From the NCBI GenBank assembly GCA_013400155.1, contig VXBM01000093.1, positions 1,478,783 to 1,542,782 of the forward strand: a DNA stretch of 64,000 nucleotides, in the 5' to 3' direction. The notes under the pieces were generated by a model, which ran no database searches, was not told the DNA's origin, and worked only from the letters and a program-made list of their open reading frames with translations. Source of the stretch: Helopsaltes ochotensis. Lineage: Eukaryota; Chordata; Aves; Passeriformes; Locustellidae. Numbering within the stretch: the first letter of the stretch is position 1; each line of letters opens with the position of its first letter. Below, piece by piece: positions 24,153 to 37,000 of this stretch. Position numbers and translations under genes: made by a program.

Positions 24153-25651
24153 CTCTTGTGTGGCTCGGCCCGCCCGGCCCTCCGGGGCTGCTGCATCCCC
24201 GTGCCCCCCTCAAACACCCGCGGTAGGAAGGCGGAGGGGAAAAGGCAACACAAAAAAACCTCTAAAGGCCGCATGTAGCAAAAGGGGGAAAAACACAACC
24301 TTTTCTGTAAAAGGTTAAGAAGGCACAGAGCGCTTGTGGCTCCCGGCGCTACAGGGGCCGGGCCGCGGGCTCTGTTGGAAAGGGAGGCGGCGGCATTGGA
24401 GCCCTCAGCCCCGGGGAGGAGCCGTCAGCGGGAAGCGGGCTCCGGGCCCTGCCCTCTGCAGGGCTCGCCAGTTCCGTGTGGAGCTGCCAGCCCCGCGGGG
24501 CCCGGCGCTTTCTGCAGGAGAGAGCTCACCCGCTCGGAGCTGCCACCGCGGCCTCCGGTGCAGCGGAGCCGCCGCCCCACGCCGCCTCGGGGCAGACACT
24601 GCCCCGCCGGAGCCACTTTCCAGCGGCGCATGCACACAGATCCCGGCTCCCGGCTTTTGTGTTCGGCTCCCCGTGCTCCCGGCGTCTTCATATGGCTTGG
24701 ATTGAAAGCGGTCTCGAAGTGGATAAAACATTATTTAACAGTCTTTTCAACATGAAAAACGGAGTTAATTTTTCCATCGTTGGTGGGCAGAGGGACCCGC
24801 AGACACAGGAGGTACTGACCGGAGGTCTCTGGAGCCCGCGGTGGGGGTCGGGGGGCGGCTGCCGCAGCCGCTGCGGTCCCTTCAGCAGATTGTAATTTTT
24901 TTTAAACGAATTTCTAATAAAATACCATGTAGGTAACGATTTTGTGGCTACCATATCTCCCCCTATGGCTGCTGCCTACAAAAACTGCCGCAACCTTTCG
25001 ACAGAAAAGGCATTTTGTACATCTACTCTTCCGTTGTTTCCTACGCCGCAGCAATAAAGTTGATCAATTCCCCTCGATCCTGTTTGGTCCCCGTTTGCAC
25101 CATGTAAGTGCCCGCACAAGTCTGATCGCTTTTCCGTCAGCCGAAAGTCGTCATCTAAGATTTCCCGTGTTGTACCCCTTTTTACACAGCTCCCGGTCTG
25201 GACGCTGCCCCGCGGCCGCGCCTCCTCACGCGTGCGGGCTTTGGTCCGTGTGCGCTCCGCGGCGCCTCATTCCATATTGCGCGGCGCGTATTTCCAGATT
25301 TTCGCCGTGCGTATTTTCATTTTCCGCGGCGCGGCTCTTCCACGGAGCCAATCTTCCGCTGTCTGCCCCCGGGCCGCCCCTCCGGCCGGCTCCGCTGGTT
25401 TCGGGGCCTTCCGCGCCCTCCCCGCTCGCCTCCCGCCCCGCCGCCCGCTCCTTGTCCCTGTGGATGTCGCGCCGCCCTGCTGCCGGCTGTAGCCGCATCC
25501 CCTCGCTGCTTTGTGGATTTGCTGCTTGAATTTCCTTGCGCTGCGGGCTGTTCGCTCGCCGCTTGGTGGGTTCGGTCTCCAGTCCCGGCTCGCCTTGGCC
25601 GCCTCCTTTCCGCGGCACGCTCGGCCCTCGCCTCCTGCCATCGCCTCGGGG
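24153..25651. other. CpG-rich island of unknown origin between the direct repeats
   Basis: About 1.5 kb of very GC- and CpG-rich sequence (24.15-24.87 and 25.19-25.65 kb) is split by a more AT-rich centre (24.88-25.18 kb) containing AATAAA near 25052. A CCAAT motif lies near 25348. Long open frames on both strands are mostly GC-driven and not recognised. It could be the internal region of a retroelement or a lineage-specific promoter. No gene is expected here from the conserved order ATPAF1-MOB3C. Confidence 0.6.
24692..24811 (+). other. Candidate unrecognised coding exon
   Basis: An ATG at the edge of the CpG island opens 40 codons (start MAWIESGLEVDKTLF) with balanced amino-acid composition, unlike the GC-driven frames around it. 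The open frame ends at GAG followed by a GT donor-like GTACTG. No family was recognised. It may be chance or an exon of a lineage-specific transcript. Confidence 0.2.
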
Positions 25652-25929
25652 CATCACATGTTGGAATAAGTTAGCTGAGACTCCCTTTTCTCCACAGGGA
25701 AAAGCCAATTCTTTAGTCACATCACTCCTTTTATACAGTTTTCACAGACCGTTGTTTCGCGTGCAACACCTGTTGGCTGGTAGTTTTCTTACTACCTTCA
25801 TTTTTGGTCAGAAGGTGATTTGTGTGTACGTGCTAAGATTCAGGTTGTTGACATTTTTCCTTTATGGGTTCTCATGGAACAGATCTTACTGTTTACACAG
25901 ATGCACTTATTTTTCAACCCAAGAGTAGG
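25652..25929. repeat. Right copy of the ~270-bp direct repeat (LTR-like)
   Basis: This copy is homologous to 23880-24152 in the same orientation. It begins CATCACATGTTGGAATAAG, where TGTTGG could be an LTR terminus. On the minus strand it holds a TATA-box-like GTATAAAAGG (25727-25736) that is disrupted in the left copy. Downstream sequence from 25930 is unrelated to that after the left copy. Confidence 0.85.
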
Positions 25930-28900
25930 TTATTGTGTTAACGAACCTTTCATACCAAGATTTGTTTTCGCATGGGAATTTGCAAATTGCTTAACTACAC
26001 TTCGAGGAGATGACAGGCTAGCTATTAATTTAATAGAGCAGGCCTGATTTTATGTGGCCTTTCTTTTATAATTCTTTTACCTGTCACAACACCATCATGT
26101 GATTTTTTCCTAAAATAAGAACTTCCCTGGAGCTTTAAAAAAGGCAGAAATGGCCAGTGATGAGCATGAAACTGGGATGAAGACCCAAAATAAAAAGGTC
26201 TGACAGAATTTCTAGGTCTAATCCTCTGCCCCACTGAATGACTGCTGCAAGGAGGAGTAACCCAGCTGAAGAACTGGCCCTACAAGCCACCCTTACTGCA
26301 GAAAACGGTGGTGATTTGTGGCTGTGTGGCTTCTTCAGTGCCCAGGACACACTTGTGCCTGAGCTGTGCTGCCTGGCACAGCCGTGGCACAGGCTGAGCG
26401 TGGGCACTACAAGCTGCAGAGTGGACACAGACCCCGGGGCTGTCTGGCCTTGTGCAAATGAGCAGCTGTGCCAGTTTTAAGCCACTGAAAACTCACACAG
26501 AATTTGTAAGATTTGATGCCCTTGGGATCTGTGCTGAGCCTTAGGGCTGGTGAAAAGTAATGCTGTTAGGCTTGGCATGGGGAGAGAGGTAGCAGAGGGA
26601 GGTGATGGCTGTGGGATTCTTGTGCCATCCAGCCACTAGAGGGAAGGTTTGTCTCCTGATTCTGAGCTCTGGGCACACACACAGCTTGCCTGAGCCCGTC
26701 TGCTCAGCTTAGTGAACTTTGTGAGTTGTGTGCTGGGAACTATATAGATGCTCAGGCTGCTCCTGTATGGTCCATAAGGAGCTGGGCTGCGCTGAGTTCA
26801 GCTCATGGTTCCACCAGCCCCGTGTCCTAGATCCCACCTGAGCTGCCTCAGGGAGGGCAAACATCCTGCAGTAGTTTCCCAGCATGTTTTGTTGATTGCC
26901 AGTCTTTTTTGGGCCAGGATCTTCCCAAGATAGAAGTGTCTGGTTTTAGTAGCCGTCAAATGGGCACGTTCAGGGAGAAGAAGCCCAAGACTCCCAGTGG
27001 CCCCATGTAAACTTCAGCCCCTGCAGCATCCTGCAGGAAGGACTTGCTGGCTGAAGCAGGTGCTGCAGGAGCCCCCTCCGTGCTGGCTGTGGTCTGCCTC
27101 CAGGACTGAAATATGGCAGGAATTCCCACTAGGAATGGTGGAGCAAGTTTTGCAGGCAGAGGCTCTTTGTTACTAGCATCTCAAACCTCTGGCTTGCCCA
27201 CCTGCCCTTGTCACCCTGGGAGATAAACCCAGAGCCCATCCTGCTCCCAAGGGAGGAAGGTGGCAGTCAGAGCAACCAAGGAAGTGCAGATTGATGGACA
27301 ACGTTCTTACCCTCCCTTAAAATGATGACTCCAATGCTTTTTCATCTGCGCCTGGCTTTTTTCCCTGTGACTTAGAAAATGGCAAGACTCCAGTGCCCTC
27401 TGATCCACGGCTGAAGAAGTTCTCACTCCCTGTCTCTGAGTTTGTGCAGGACGTGGTGGAGTAGGGGAACTGACTGTTCCCAACGCTGCATAGATGAGGC
27501 AAACTTTTCTGGACACGTCCTATTCCTCTCTGGGAATAACCAGAGCAAACCCAGTGCTCCCTTTGCTTTGTTTTCTGGTCTGCACAGGCATTCACAGCCT
27601 TCAAGCCGTGCCTGGGAACAAGCATCTCCCCGGCGCTGAAGTGGCTGTGCCCATGAGGGGCCATGCAGGGCTTTGAGTGAGAGCCCAGAGCAGTGGTGGG
27701 GGCTGCCGGGGGCTCCCCCATGCTCCCCCCCGGTGCAGCCATGTCCTGACAAAGCCTTGCAAAGCTGCCTCACTGTCCTGGGCCTCTTCCCGTGGCTGCC
27801 CGTGAGCTCCGATGGAGCCGCCCAGAGCTCCGGGCTCGCTTCCGTCCCTGCTTCCTTCCCCCGATAAATTCAGCCATGCACCTGCCTCCAGGAGCGAGGC
27901 CAGCATTGCCCTCTTCCTTCCTCCAGGGCAGACAAATGCCCTCTTCACAATAACACCTCCCTCCTTCCCCAAACCTGTTCCTCGGACCTTTTCCTCTCTC
28001 CCAAGTGACTCCTGCTTCCTCTCCCCACAGCTGGGACACCGGGTGGCTCTGGGACCATGGGCTCTCTGCTCTGTGAGGTTTCCCAAACCTCACAAGAGAG
28101 GGTAAGTCCCCTAGCAGGAGGTTCACAAGTCCTGTGGACTTGTGGGGCTGCAGCTGATGTAACTCCAGCCCTCCTGCTGTTCTGGCCCCTCTCCTTTGGC
28201 TCCAGACTGCTGAGGGTGGGAGGACCCCATCTCGCCTCCAAGTATTTTGGCTCCATCTTGCCTGGATGTAAATCCTGGCTATGAGTTGCCTTTGGGATCT
28301 TTGCTATTTGGCCAAGCCCCCTCACTTTTGGATTTCTGCCCGTTTCTGCAGGGATTTCAGTTGAAACTTTCCTCCTGGCGTGGCATTTGCTGTTGGGAGT
28401 TACATCTGCTCCACAGACCTCCACCTCCCGCTCACAAGATCTGAGGACATTTTGTTGTTTCCTGCATCCCAAGTCCCCAGGATGGTGCAGAGCAGCATTG
28501 CTCAGCCCTTGCTGGGACTTGGGGTGGCTGCAATGAGCATCTAGCACTGGGAATGAGAAAAGACTGCCTGAACCTGCTGGAGTCAGGAATGTGGCTGGTT
28601 TGCCAGTGACCACGAAGAGTCTGCGGGATTACTTGAGCTTGATGCTGATGTTAGGGGTGTTACTTTGACCTGAGACTACCTGCAATGACTGTGAGAGATT
28701 CACTCATGAGCAGGGCAAGGATGACGTGGAAAAGGCTCAGCCTGTAGGTCCGGGGAGGATGCACACACAGAGCCGAGCTCAATGGCTGTTGGGCTGGGTT
28801 AGCTGATGATGGTGATGGTGGAAGCAGCTGGACAGATGATTTTGACAGCTTGTGCTTCCCTCCTGCCTCATCAACTGTGCAGGGCACTTCACCTCAGGGT

Positions 28901-29740
28901 TTTATTTTTTCTGCAGATGTGAGACACCTCAGCCATGTCATGCCGTAGTGGATGCAGAGCACAGATGAATCCTGCATGTCCTTGGTGTGTCCTTCTGCCA
29001 CCTAGTTCAGGACCTGTCCTTCAGCCATATCCCAAATGGGGAGAGGCAGAAAAGCAAGGGGATTCTGGGGTGTGCAAGCTCCAATTCCCTTCAGCTCCAG
29101 TCAAAAGTGATCCACCGGTGGGTGCTGCCCAATGAAATGGGCCCTACTGTGTCTCCTTCACTCGTAATGGGATGCTGCTACAGGTGCCAAAGAGTTTCTA
29201 CAGAACCTGCACCAAACCAACCTCACAGAGAGAGGGAGAAAAGGAGAGTAAACACCTTGCAGGGCTGGGCTGAGCCCCCTCGTGGCTGGCTGGTCTGGGA
29301 GGCTGCTGGATGAATTTATTTTTAAAGAGTGCCTCTGAACATTTTGCCTCAAGAGCAAAACCCTGGCATCACCTGCAGCTGAGAAGCCTTGTTGTGGGGA
29401 AAGGAGTCTGGATCCTGCTGGATGCACAGGCTGCATGGGGTTGGGAGATAAATCCACAGCTGCAGCACCAGGGGATGCCAGGCAGGGTTCAGGGAATCCA
29501 ACCCTCATCCCAAACCCTCCAGCTTTATGTAAACGTGCCCATCAGCCACATCCTCCTTGCCCCGTGCCCCACTCCCCAGCTCGCCCCATCACCTGCAAAC
29601 GCTTGGCTTCACCTGGGTTTAAGACATGTAAGAAAGGCTAAAAACGTTTCCCTCACTAGAACTGTCCCGTTGCCAGACAATTTGCAGACGTTTCGGTAAG
29701 GCCAGAGCATCACACATCTCATCCCCTGGGAGCGACGCGT
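25930..29740. other. Intergenic region ATPAF1-MOB3C
   Basis: No exon with splice sites and a recognisable product was found on either strand. The longer open frames here are uninterrupted by chance in GC-rich sequence and show no motif. No further repeat family was recognised. Confidence 0.5.
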
Positions 29741-31050
29741 CACCGTGCCAGGAAGGGAACCGCGGGTGTCAGGGCCGCTCTGCTTGCCCCTGCCGCGACA
29801 GCCCCCGCACCGCCCGTGGGTGCACACCGGTGTGCCAGCCCCCCGGGACTCCGACCCCAAAGCAGATCCGCCTCCTGCCAAGCCATCCCACGCTGGCTGG
29901 CCGCTCCTGCCGGCGCCGGGCGTGCTGGCTCAGGCTTGCCTTTGCTGAGCAGGATTTAAATACCGCAGCGCGCTCCAGGACTCACCCCGCCGCCGACAGA
30001 GACGGAAAGTAAGTGCTCTCACAGAGGAAGTTTTTCTTTCTTTTCCCCTCTCCGGCATTTCTGTTTTGGACGGCATCCAGCTTGGGCTGGCATGGAAACC
30101 CCCGGCTGCTTTTTGTGTGTGTGCGGAGCGGGGAAGGACGAAGGGAGAGCGACCGTGAAAAGATGGGGGGAGGAGGGGAAAACACTCCGGGATTTCATCC
30201 CCTTTCCCCGGCTCCCTGCTGTCCTGTGAAAGCCGGAGGCAGCCAGGGGCACGGGGACTGCACACCAAGAAGGATCTCAGCATCCGGGAATGGTGCGTGG
30301 GTGTGGGGTGAGCGAGTGCCCACCCAGGAGCCTGCGAGCCCACGGCGGCGGGTGGTGGGCGCTGGCAGACCCGCTCCCCAGCGGCTTTCCAGAGACAGCT
30401 GGAGCTGCCGGCAGGGTCAGGATGTGACATCACTGACCGGAGAAAATCCCTCGGCCCCGGTTTCTCTAACGAAACCTCGTGAGCGCTGGAGCGAGGGAGG
30501 CAGTTCTCTCCTGCCGCTGTTGCTGCTGCGACCCCCAAAGTGCCAATAGTTCCGAAAGAGAGCCTGGCTTGGACTTTGTATCTGTTTAATTTATTTTTTC
30601 CTTTTTCCTGAGTAAGAGCAGAAAGTGCAGCGGAGGGATTTCAGCCTGGAACCCGCTGTGCCGGGGCATGAGGTGAGTCCTGGGAACTGGGATGCTCCTG
30701 GGGTGCTTTTCAGCACGACATGGCCAAGACCCGGGTTGGCATTAGCCTAGGAAAGAGCAATTCGTAACCCAGCCGGGCCGTGGACGCCTGCAGAAGGCTC
30801 TTCCCCTTCCTCTGGGGTGTCCCGGCTCAGCAGTGTGTAAATACCAGGGAGCCTGTTTGGGGATGCTGGGCAGGGATCCGTGCGAAGGGGCGGCGGTGCG
30901 CAGGGAGCGGGGGTCCCTCGGGGGCGGGGGACAGGAGGGCACGGCAGCACACGCCTCTCCCGAACGGGACAGCCCCGGCAGCCGCTCCGCCGGTGTCGGA
31001 GGGAGGGAGGAAGGCTGTGGGCGGGGGAACTGGGTGAGAGCAAGCGGTGG
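29740..31050 (+). promoter_or_regulatory. MOB3C: MOB3C promoter region and CpG island
   Basis: CpG density is raised across this stretch. A TATA-like TTTAAATA lies at 29955-29962, about 45 bases before a good splice donor (GGAAA|GTAAGT, exon end 30008). This suggests transcription starting near 29985 and a very short noncoding first exon. A second possible first-exon donor is at GAG|GTGAGTCC near 30673. The link to MOB3C is by position: the first coding exon downstream has its own 3' splice site. Confidence 0.5.
29985..30008 (+). other. MOB3C: Putative noncoding first exon of MOB3C
   Basis: This short GC-rich segment lies between the inferred start and a consensus GTAAGT donor at 30009. It contains no ATG. 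The partner acceptor would be CTCCTGCCAG at 37438-37447, before the coding exon. The exact start is inferred from the distance to the TATA-like motif. Confidence 0.4.
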
Positions 31051-34000
31051 AGATGGGTTTCCCGCAGCTGGCTTATATCCTCTCGTCTTCTTCCCTGAGC
31101 TCGCAGGCCTGGAGCTCCCTGTGTTTGGAATTACGGCTCTGACAACAGAGTAATCACCCTTGAGACTGAACCAGAGCTGTTGGACACCGCTGAGGCCATT
31201 GGACGCTTCTTTTCAGGGCTCGCAGCAAGTTACTGGTGGCAGCAGTGAGATCTCAGCTCCCAGGAATGAGGTACCCCCAAAAAGCCCCCAGCCCTCTGGG
31301 TATCGCCTAAAATGAGCAGGACATGCTGCCTCTAACCCAGAGAGATGCTGCTTTGCTTTTCTGCTTGGAGGTGTCTTGTGTGATCTGGGAAAAACTTTAT
31401 TGGTGCCAGGGAGCTGCTGCTTTGCTGGTGGTGTGGCAGGGAGGCAGGGCAGGGGGCAGGACAGGGCAGGGGGACAGCAGGGGACATCTGTAGGGTGGGA
31501 GTAAACAGTCTCGTTCCTGGAAGCCATCCAGGTCCGTTTCTCACGAGCTGGGGATTTCCAAGCACCATGTGAGTTGGGGGAAGCACCAGCACAGCTTCCC
31601 GCTGGCAGCTGTCCCCAGCTGGAGTGTGGGGCTCTCAGTCCTGCTCTGCTCCAGGGATTTGTGCTCGTGGGTGCTCTCATGGGTCTCTGCGGCACCAGGG
31701 GAGTTTGCACAAGGAAGGTTTGGAGGCAGGGAGATGCTGCTGAGAGCCCAGGGCTTCTCGGAGGCTCCCCCAGCCCATGTGCTGGGCCTTGATCCCCCTC
31801 CCGGCATTTTGTCTTGGCTCATTTCCTGGAATTTTCTGTCGTTTAGGTTATATTTGGGCTCAGCAGCCAATAACCCCGTTTCTCATGGACAGCCCAGCTG
31901 GGGCTTGGCTCCAGCAGGAAGCACAGAGGGAGTGGGGCCAGTGCCCTTGGACTCTGCTCCCCTGCACCTTGAAGGGAACAGCAGGGCTGCTGACTCCTCA
32001 GCCAGGCAGTGACGCTTCCTAGAGCAGTGCAAAGCCAGCTGGGGCCAGCAGGTTTCTGGGCAGACTGTCCATCTGGAGGCTGTCTGTCTGTCTCAGGGCT
32101 CTGGCACATGGTGGCTGAGCTGATGCTGTCCTCCTCCATCTGGCATGGGGCTGGGTGGGACTTTTACACTGCCTGTGGTGGGGAGAAGGGAATCCCCTAA
32201 AGCAGAGAAGCAGTAGATATTCGGGTGCCCCAAAGGCAAGATCCCCTGGGGAAGCCCAAGGGGGATGTGCAGAGCTGGCGGTAATTAACCTGCACCTTGC
32301 TCTAAGGTGCCTGGAGCTGGACGGCTCTGTGCTCTGCCTCTTTGGTCTCTTCCCAAAGCAGTGGGAGCTGGAGTCTCCCTGCAGGTTTCCCACAGTGCTG
32401 GACCCCTCGTTGTGCTCCCCACAAGGGTTGGAGCGTGCTGCAAACCCAGCAGTTTCCAGGCAGATGCTTCTGCTAGTGTGTCACTGTCTCAGGATGGATC
32501 CAGGGAGGATGCACTTGGCACTGGAGCCATGGGAGGTGCTGGTGTCAGAGCTTTCCTCTCTCCTTACCCTTTGCAGTTGTTAGTGCTTCCCAGAGACACT
32601 TGCAAAGCACTTTTTTCCCTGAAGCCTTTGCTGTTGCAGCCCTTAATATAAAGGGAGCCTGGGGAGGGAGATCAGTTTTGAAACTGGGGACACTGAGGCA
32701 GGGAGCCAGGGACCTGCACTGTGACCATCATCCTGAAGTCTGGCAGTGCATCTGTCTGATCCTTCCTGCTGAGTTTCTGACTAAAGCTTATTTGGGGTCA
32801 AAACCAGAGGTTTTCTTTGGTGCCCTTGTCCCCATGCCTGCAGGAGGAGGAAGCCACTCTCCCACAGCTCTGCCTGCTCTGCCCTTTTGTTTTGTCGTCT
32901 CTAAACAGACCTTTCAGAGTTGTTTTTAATTTACAACAAAGCCTTTGCCTTCCTGTGTTCCTCTGTGGTTTTCAAATGATAAGAAGGAAAGAAAGTAAGT
33001 AAGTAAGAAAAAAAGACAGTTTAGATAAAAAAACAAAACCAACCCTCAAACCTGAAATTAGCAGCTAAGTCTGACCCTGAACTTGCATCCCTCCGATCCA
33101 GTTCATTTCCTTTCGTCTCTGGACTTGCCAGCAATCTAGGACATCAGTTTTTCACATGTCTGTGCCTGCTACCTCCCCAGCAGCAGTCCTGCCTTGTCCT
33201 TGCACAGCTTAACCCTGTGCTTTTTTGGTTCTTGCTAAACCCCACTAAGTTTTGCTTCTGGTGCTGCCTTTAAAACCAGCAGCGGGACTGATGCCAGCAG
33301 CAAAAACAGGGGCAGGACTGAAGCCCAGCAGCCTTCATGGACATGGGATGGGATTTGTGGCCGCTCAGCTGGGTTTGTAGCCAAGCTTCTCAAAGCCAAG
33401 GCTATTTTGGGAGCATGGATGGGGGTGAGTGCTAAGGACGCCACAGCGTGAATGTCCCATGGGAAATGTCAGTCTCTTTGCTCCCAGAAGCTTTGCTCAT
33501 CCTCTTCCAAGCATCCTCTGTGGGGACACAGGGTGACAGCTGGGCAAGTCTCCAGCTCCACCTGCTTCACTCCTTGTCCACGCCCAAGTGTAGGATGAGG
33601 TTTGATTTGGGGGTTTGCAGATGCTTCAGAAAGGGATTTACGACCCCCTAGAGTGCCAGCATCACCCCGTGATGGGAACTGTGGAGTGGGGAAGAGGGTT
33701 TACAGCCTTTGCCAAGGTTCCTCTTGAAAATGCTTTGATTTTGCATGTGGGAACTGAAGGCAGAGAGCTGCAGGCTGCTGCCACGGCGCTGCCCACGCCG
33801 GCTGGGGCGGGACCTGTAGGGTCATGTTGTAGGAAGTTGCTGTCTAAGCTTGTTGGAGAGCACTGCGCCCTGAGGATTTCCCAAAACAGGCAGTGTGAGC
33901 AGCGATCAGGACTTGGACGGGTCTCCTGCCCCACCCCAGTGGAGCACAGCGTGATTTCTAGGAACACGACGGCCCTGAACATCCAACTCAGCTGAACTTT

Positions 34001-37000
34001 GCACCGTAAACCTTGGACGATCTCCCATTTTCCGTCTCTTCACATGGATCCACCCCAAATACTTGGTCAATGATGGAAGAGCACCGGTCAGGTCGGATGC
34101 ATAAAGGTGGAAACTGGGAAAATCTGATTTTGCATTGGCTGAGGCCCTTTTCCACCTGTTAGACTCAGGATGTGTCTGGGTCCATTCACAAAGGATTTTG
34201 CTCTTCTTCCCAGAAAACGGGTGGGTGCTGAGTCTCTGCCTGAGGGGAGTCTGAGGCATTGGTGACTTTGCAAAGCCTGTTTGCTCCAAGCTGGTGCATC
34301 CCATCTCAGTGCCCCATCTGCAGGTGCCAGAGCTGGGATTTCTTGTCCTGGTCCTGGCTGTCACTGCTCCCATACTTCCCTCTAAATCGACTTCTCTGGG
34401 CAGCGAAAACTCTGAAGTGAGGTAAAGAACAAATGTGTTCTTTGGCTCAGTTCCTCTCTCTGCTTCTTCAGGTCATAAATCCCAGGATGTAATTTTGGCT
34501 TTGTGTTAAATGTAATTTCTGGAGAACATTTTCTCCAGTAAAGATTAACAAGGTATTCTAAGAACTTGGTGATTTGGTGATGTGGTGATGACGAGGATCC
34601 TGAAAAGAAATCCTGCTGCCTGGGAGCAGAGAGGCTGTGGTGCTGTGCTGGCACCCTGCAGGCTCAGGGACAGGTCAGCTCCCAACACTTGGCCAACAGT
34701 GGCTTTTACTCTCCAGTCCCACTCAAACAGATGCATGGTAGGAAAACACCTGGCAGATGTTTAGCAGTTTTGTTGCTTTTTTTTTTTTTTTTTTTTGAAC
34801 TGGTGTTTTATTCAGATGATGCTGAACCACGAAGCACATTCCCAGCTGCCTGATGAGTGAGAGCAGCTTGCAGGGTAACACAGCGATCCAGCTGTGATGA
34901 TGCAGGGATGCAGTTGTAGATGTTACAGGTTGGCTTCAGCAGATGAGATGTTTATTTCCCAGTCAGTGGCTCAATATTTGTGGAGGACATGCAGCGTGAG
35001 GCACTAAAAGAGAACTGATTTCACTGCTGCCAGCACCTGCAAGTGACATGTTTGATGGGATGTCATCCGCCAGGGTGGCTGCTAATCACCATGGAACAAT
35101 GCAGTCTCTGCATGGAAGAGTCTGCAAACAGCAACAGCTCCTGAGGCAGAGCAGATGGAGCCAAGGCCAGCAGAAATGGTGACACAGAGAAATGTCTGTG
35201 GGCATGACTTCCCTTGCTGAAATTCCAGGGAAACCTGGCTGCAGGGCCAGGCACTGCTCAGCCCCATCATTCCTACTTTGCACTACAGGCAAAGCCTGCT
35301 GAGTGCCTCATCCTGAGGGTATCCCAGCACTTCCTGCATTGCTAAATTAGGATCCCTGTTGCAGTGGTTATATATAAATATATATGTATGTATGAGTACA
35401 TATTTTTGAAAGCGTTATGTGTTAGCAAACTCCCCAGAAGGTTTTTTTTAGAGGTGTTATCAACAGGATGTGCTTGAATATGTGGAATCCAGGAAGCCCT
35501 GGATAAGGGCTTTCCTTTAGAGCCTCACTTGGCCCAGAGTCCCCTGGCCTCCCACGGGATCCATAAGGACTGCTGTAGCCCAGGCCATTCCCAAGGGACA
35601 GAGAGGAGTCATGACATCATGCTGGCTTCAGTGGCTGGCATTTTGGAGAGATTGTGCTCTTTTTTTTGAAGTGGGAAACAAGCTCTTTGCCATGGTTGGA
35701 GCCAGTTGCTTGGAGCAGGGGAAGAAAAAGCATCCAAGAAACATCCCCCTACTGTCACCCTGAGGCAATAAATGAAGGTGACAGGGATGTGGCCATTAAA
35801 ATCCCACCCAGCCAGAAGAGATGGGGAAGGTGTGCAGCTACCTTGGTGTTGAAGTCATACTGCATAATGTTGTGTGATGGCTGTGACCCCCTCTGTGGGG
35901 CAGAAAGCACCTAAAAACACACGGGGTTTTGTACCTGGGTACAGCAGAGCATGGTGAGGTTTGGTACTACTGTGTTATGAGCTGTGTAAGGGTGGCAAAG
36001 CTCTGGCTCCAGCCTGTGGGAAAGGCCGAGGTTGTGCACTAATGGCATTTGTGCTGGGCTTCCCACCCACACCAGGGTGTGCATCCAGGACAGGGTTTTA
36101 CACATGCTGGCTGCAGTGCAGAAATCCCCACCAGGCAGATCCTGCAGGTGTTGGATGATCACTAGGTCCTGTTGCCTCCCAGTGATCACCCTGGGTGAGC
36201 CTGAGGAGGAGCAGAAGGTTTCACTTGAGAGATGTTTAGCTGATCACAAAATGGGATCTGCCTTGGGCTCAGGACTGAGTTTAGGAAACAGAAATTAAAT
36301 AGCAAGTTTTTGGCTAAAGTTGTCTTTTTAATGATGAATGTTCATCCAAGGTTTGCACCATTCCCTCCTGCTTGTGACTTTGGGTCAGTCACTTCCCTTT
36401 TCCATAAATATTTTCCTTCCTTTTTCTTAACTGCTTCTCCATCTCTTCCCATCGGGGGGAGGCTGTTGCAGGACTTTCTCTTCCTTAAGCCTCAGTAAGG
36501 CATTAAGCACCAGGAGGCCTTGGTGTCACATTAACACCACTGGTGATTAATGCAGGTAACAAAATGCACGTTTTCAGCCCATCCAGGACAACCTGGGATT
36601 TCCACTGGATCTCAGGGAGGAAAAGGAAAATACAGCCCTCATCTGTGCTGCTAATCTTGGGCAGGAAGGAGTGAGCTCAGCACTTTGCTGGGCCCTGGAG
36701 TCACCCGGAGCATCAGCTCCACCACACCAAGGGCTGCCGTGTGCATTGTGTGCATGCCGGGAGAGCCGGCGGCATCCTGGCAATGTTGTTCTGCTCTGCT
36801 GGGCTGCGTTTCCCTTCTTCGGATGTGGGTTTTGTTTTCTTGGACAAACACACCAGGCAGAACAACAAAAATAATCCCCCCTTTTCCCACTGCTCCTGGC
36901 GCTGGGGCTGTGTGAACCAGCGGCCAGCTGCGGTCGCAGCGTGGTCCCCGGGGCCTCTCTTGCCAGCCGCTGCTGCACGGTCAGGGGTTATTTGTGCTGA

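Noticed and set aside
24334..25720. Several long open frames on both strands in the CpG island
   Set aside because: GC-rich sequence lacks stop codons by composition. The products are Arg/Ala/Pro/Gly-rich without recognised motifs, so they are not called as genes.
27601..28613. Overlapping open frames on both strands at 27.6-28.6 kb
   Set aside because: No start context, splice pattern or family motif was seen, and frames overlap on both strands; they look like chance in GC-rich DNA.
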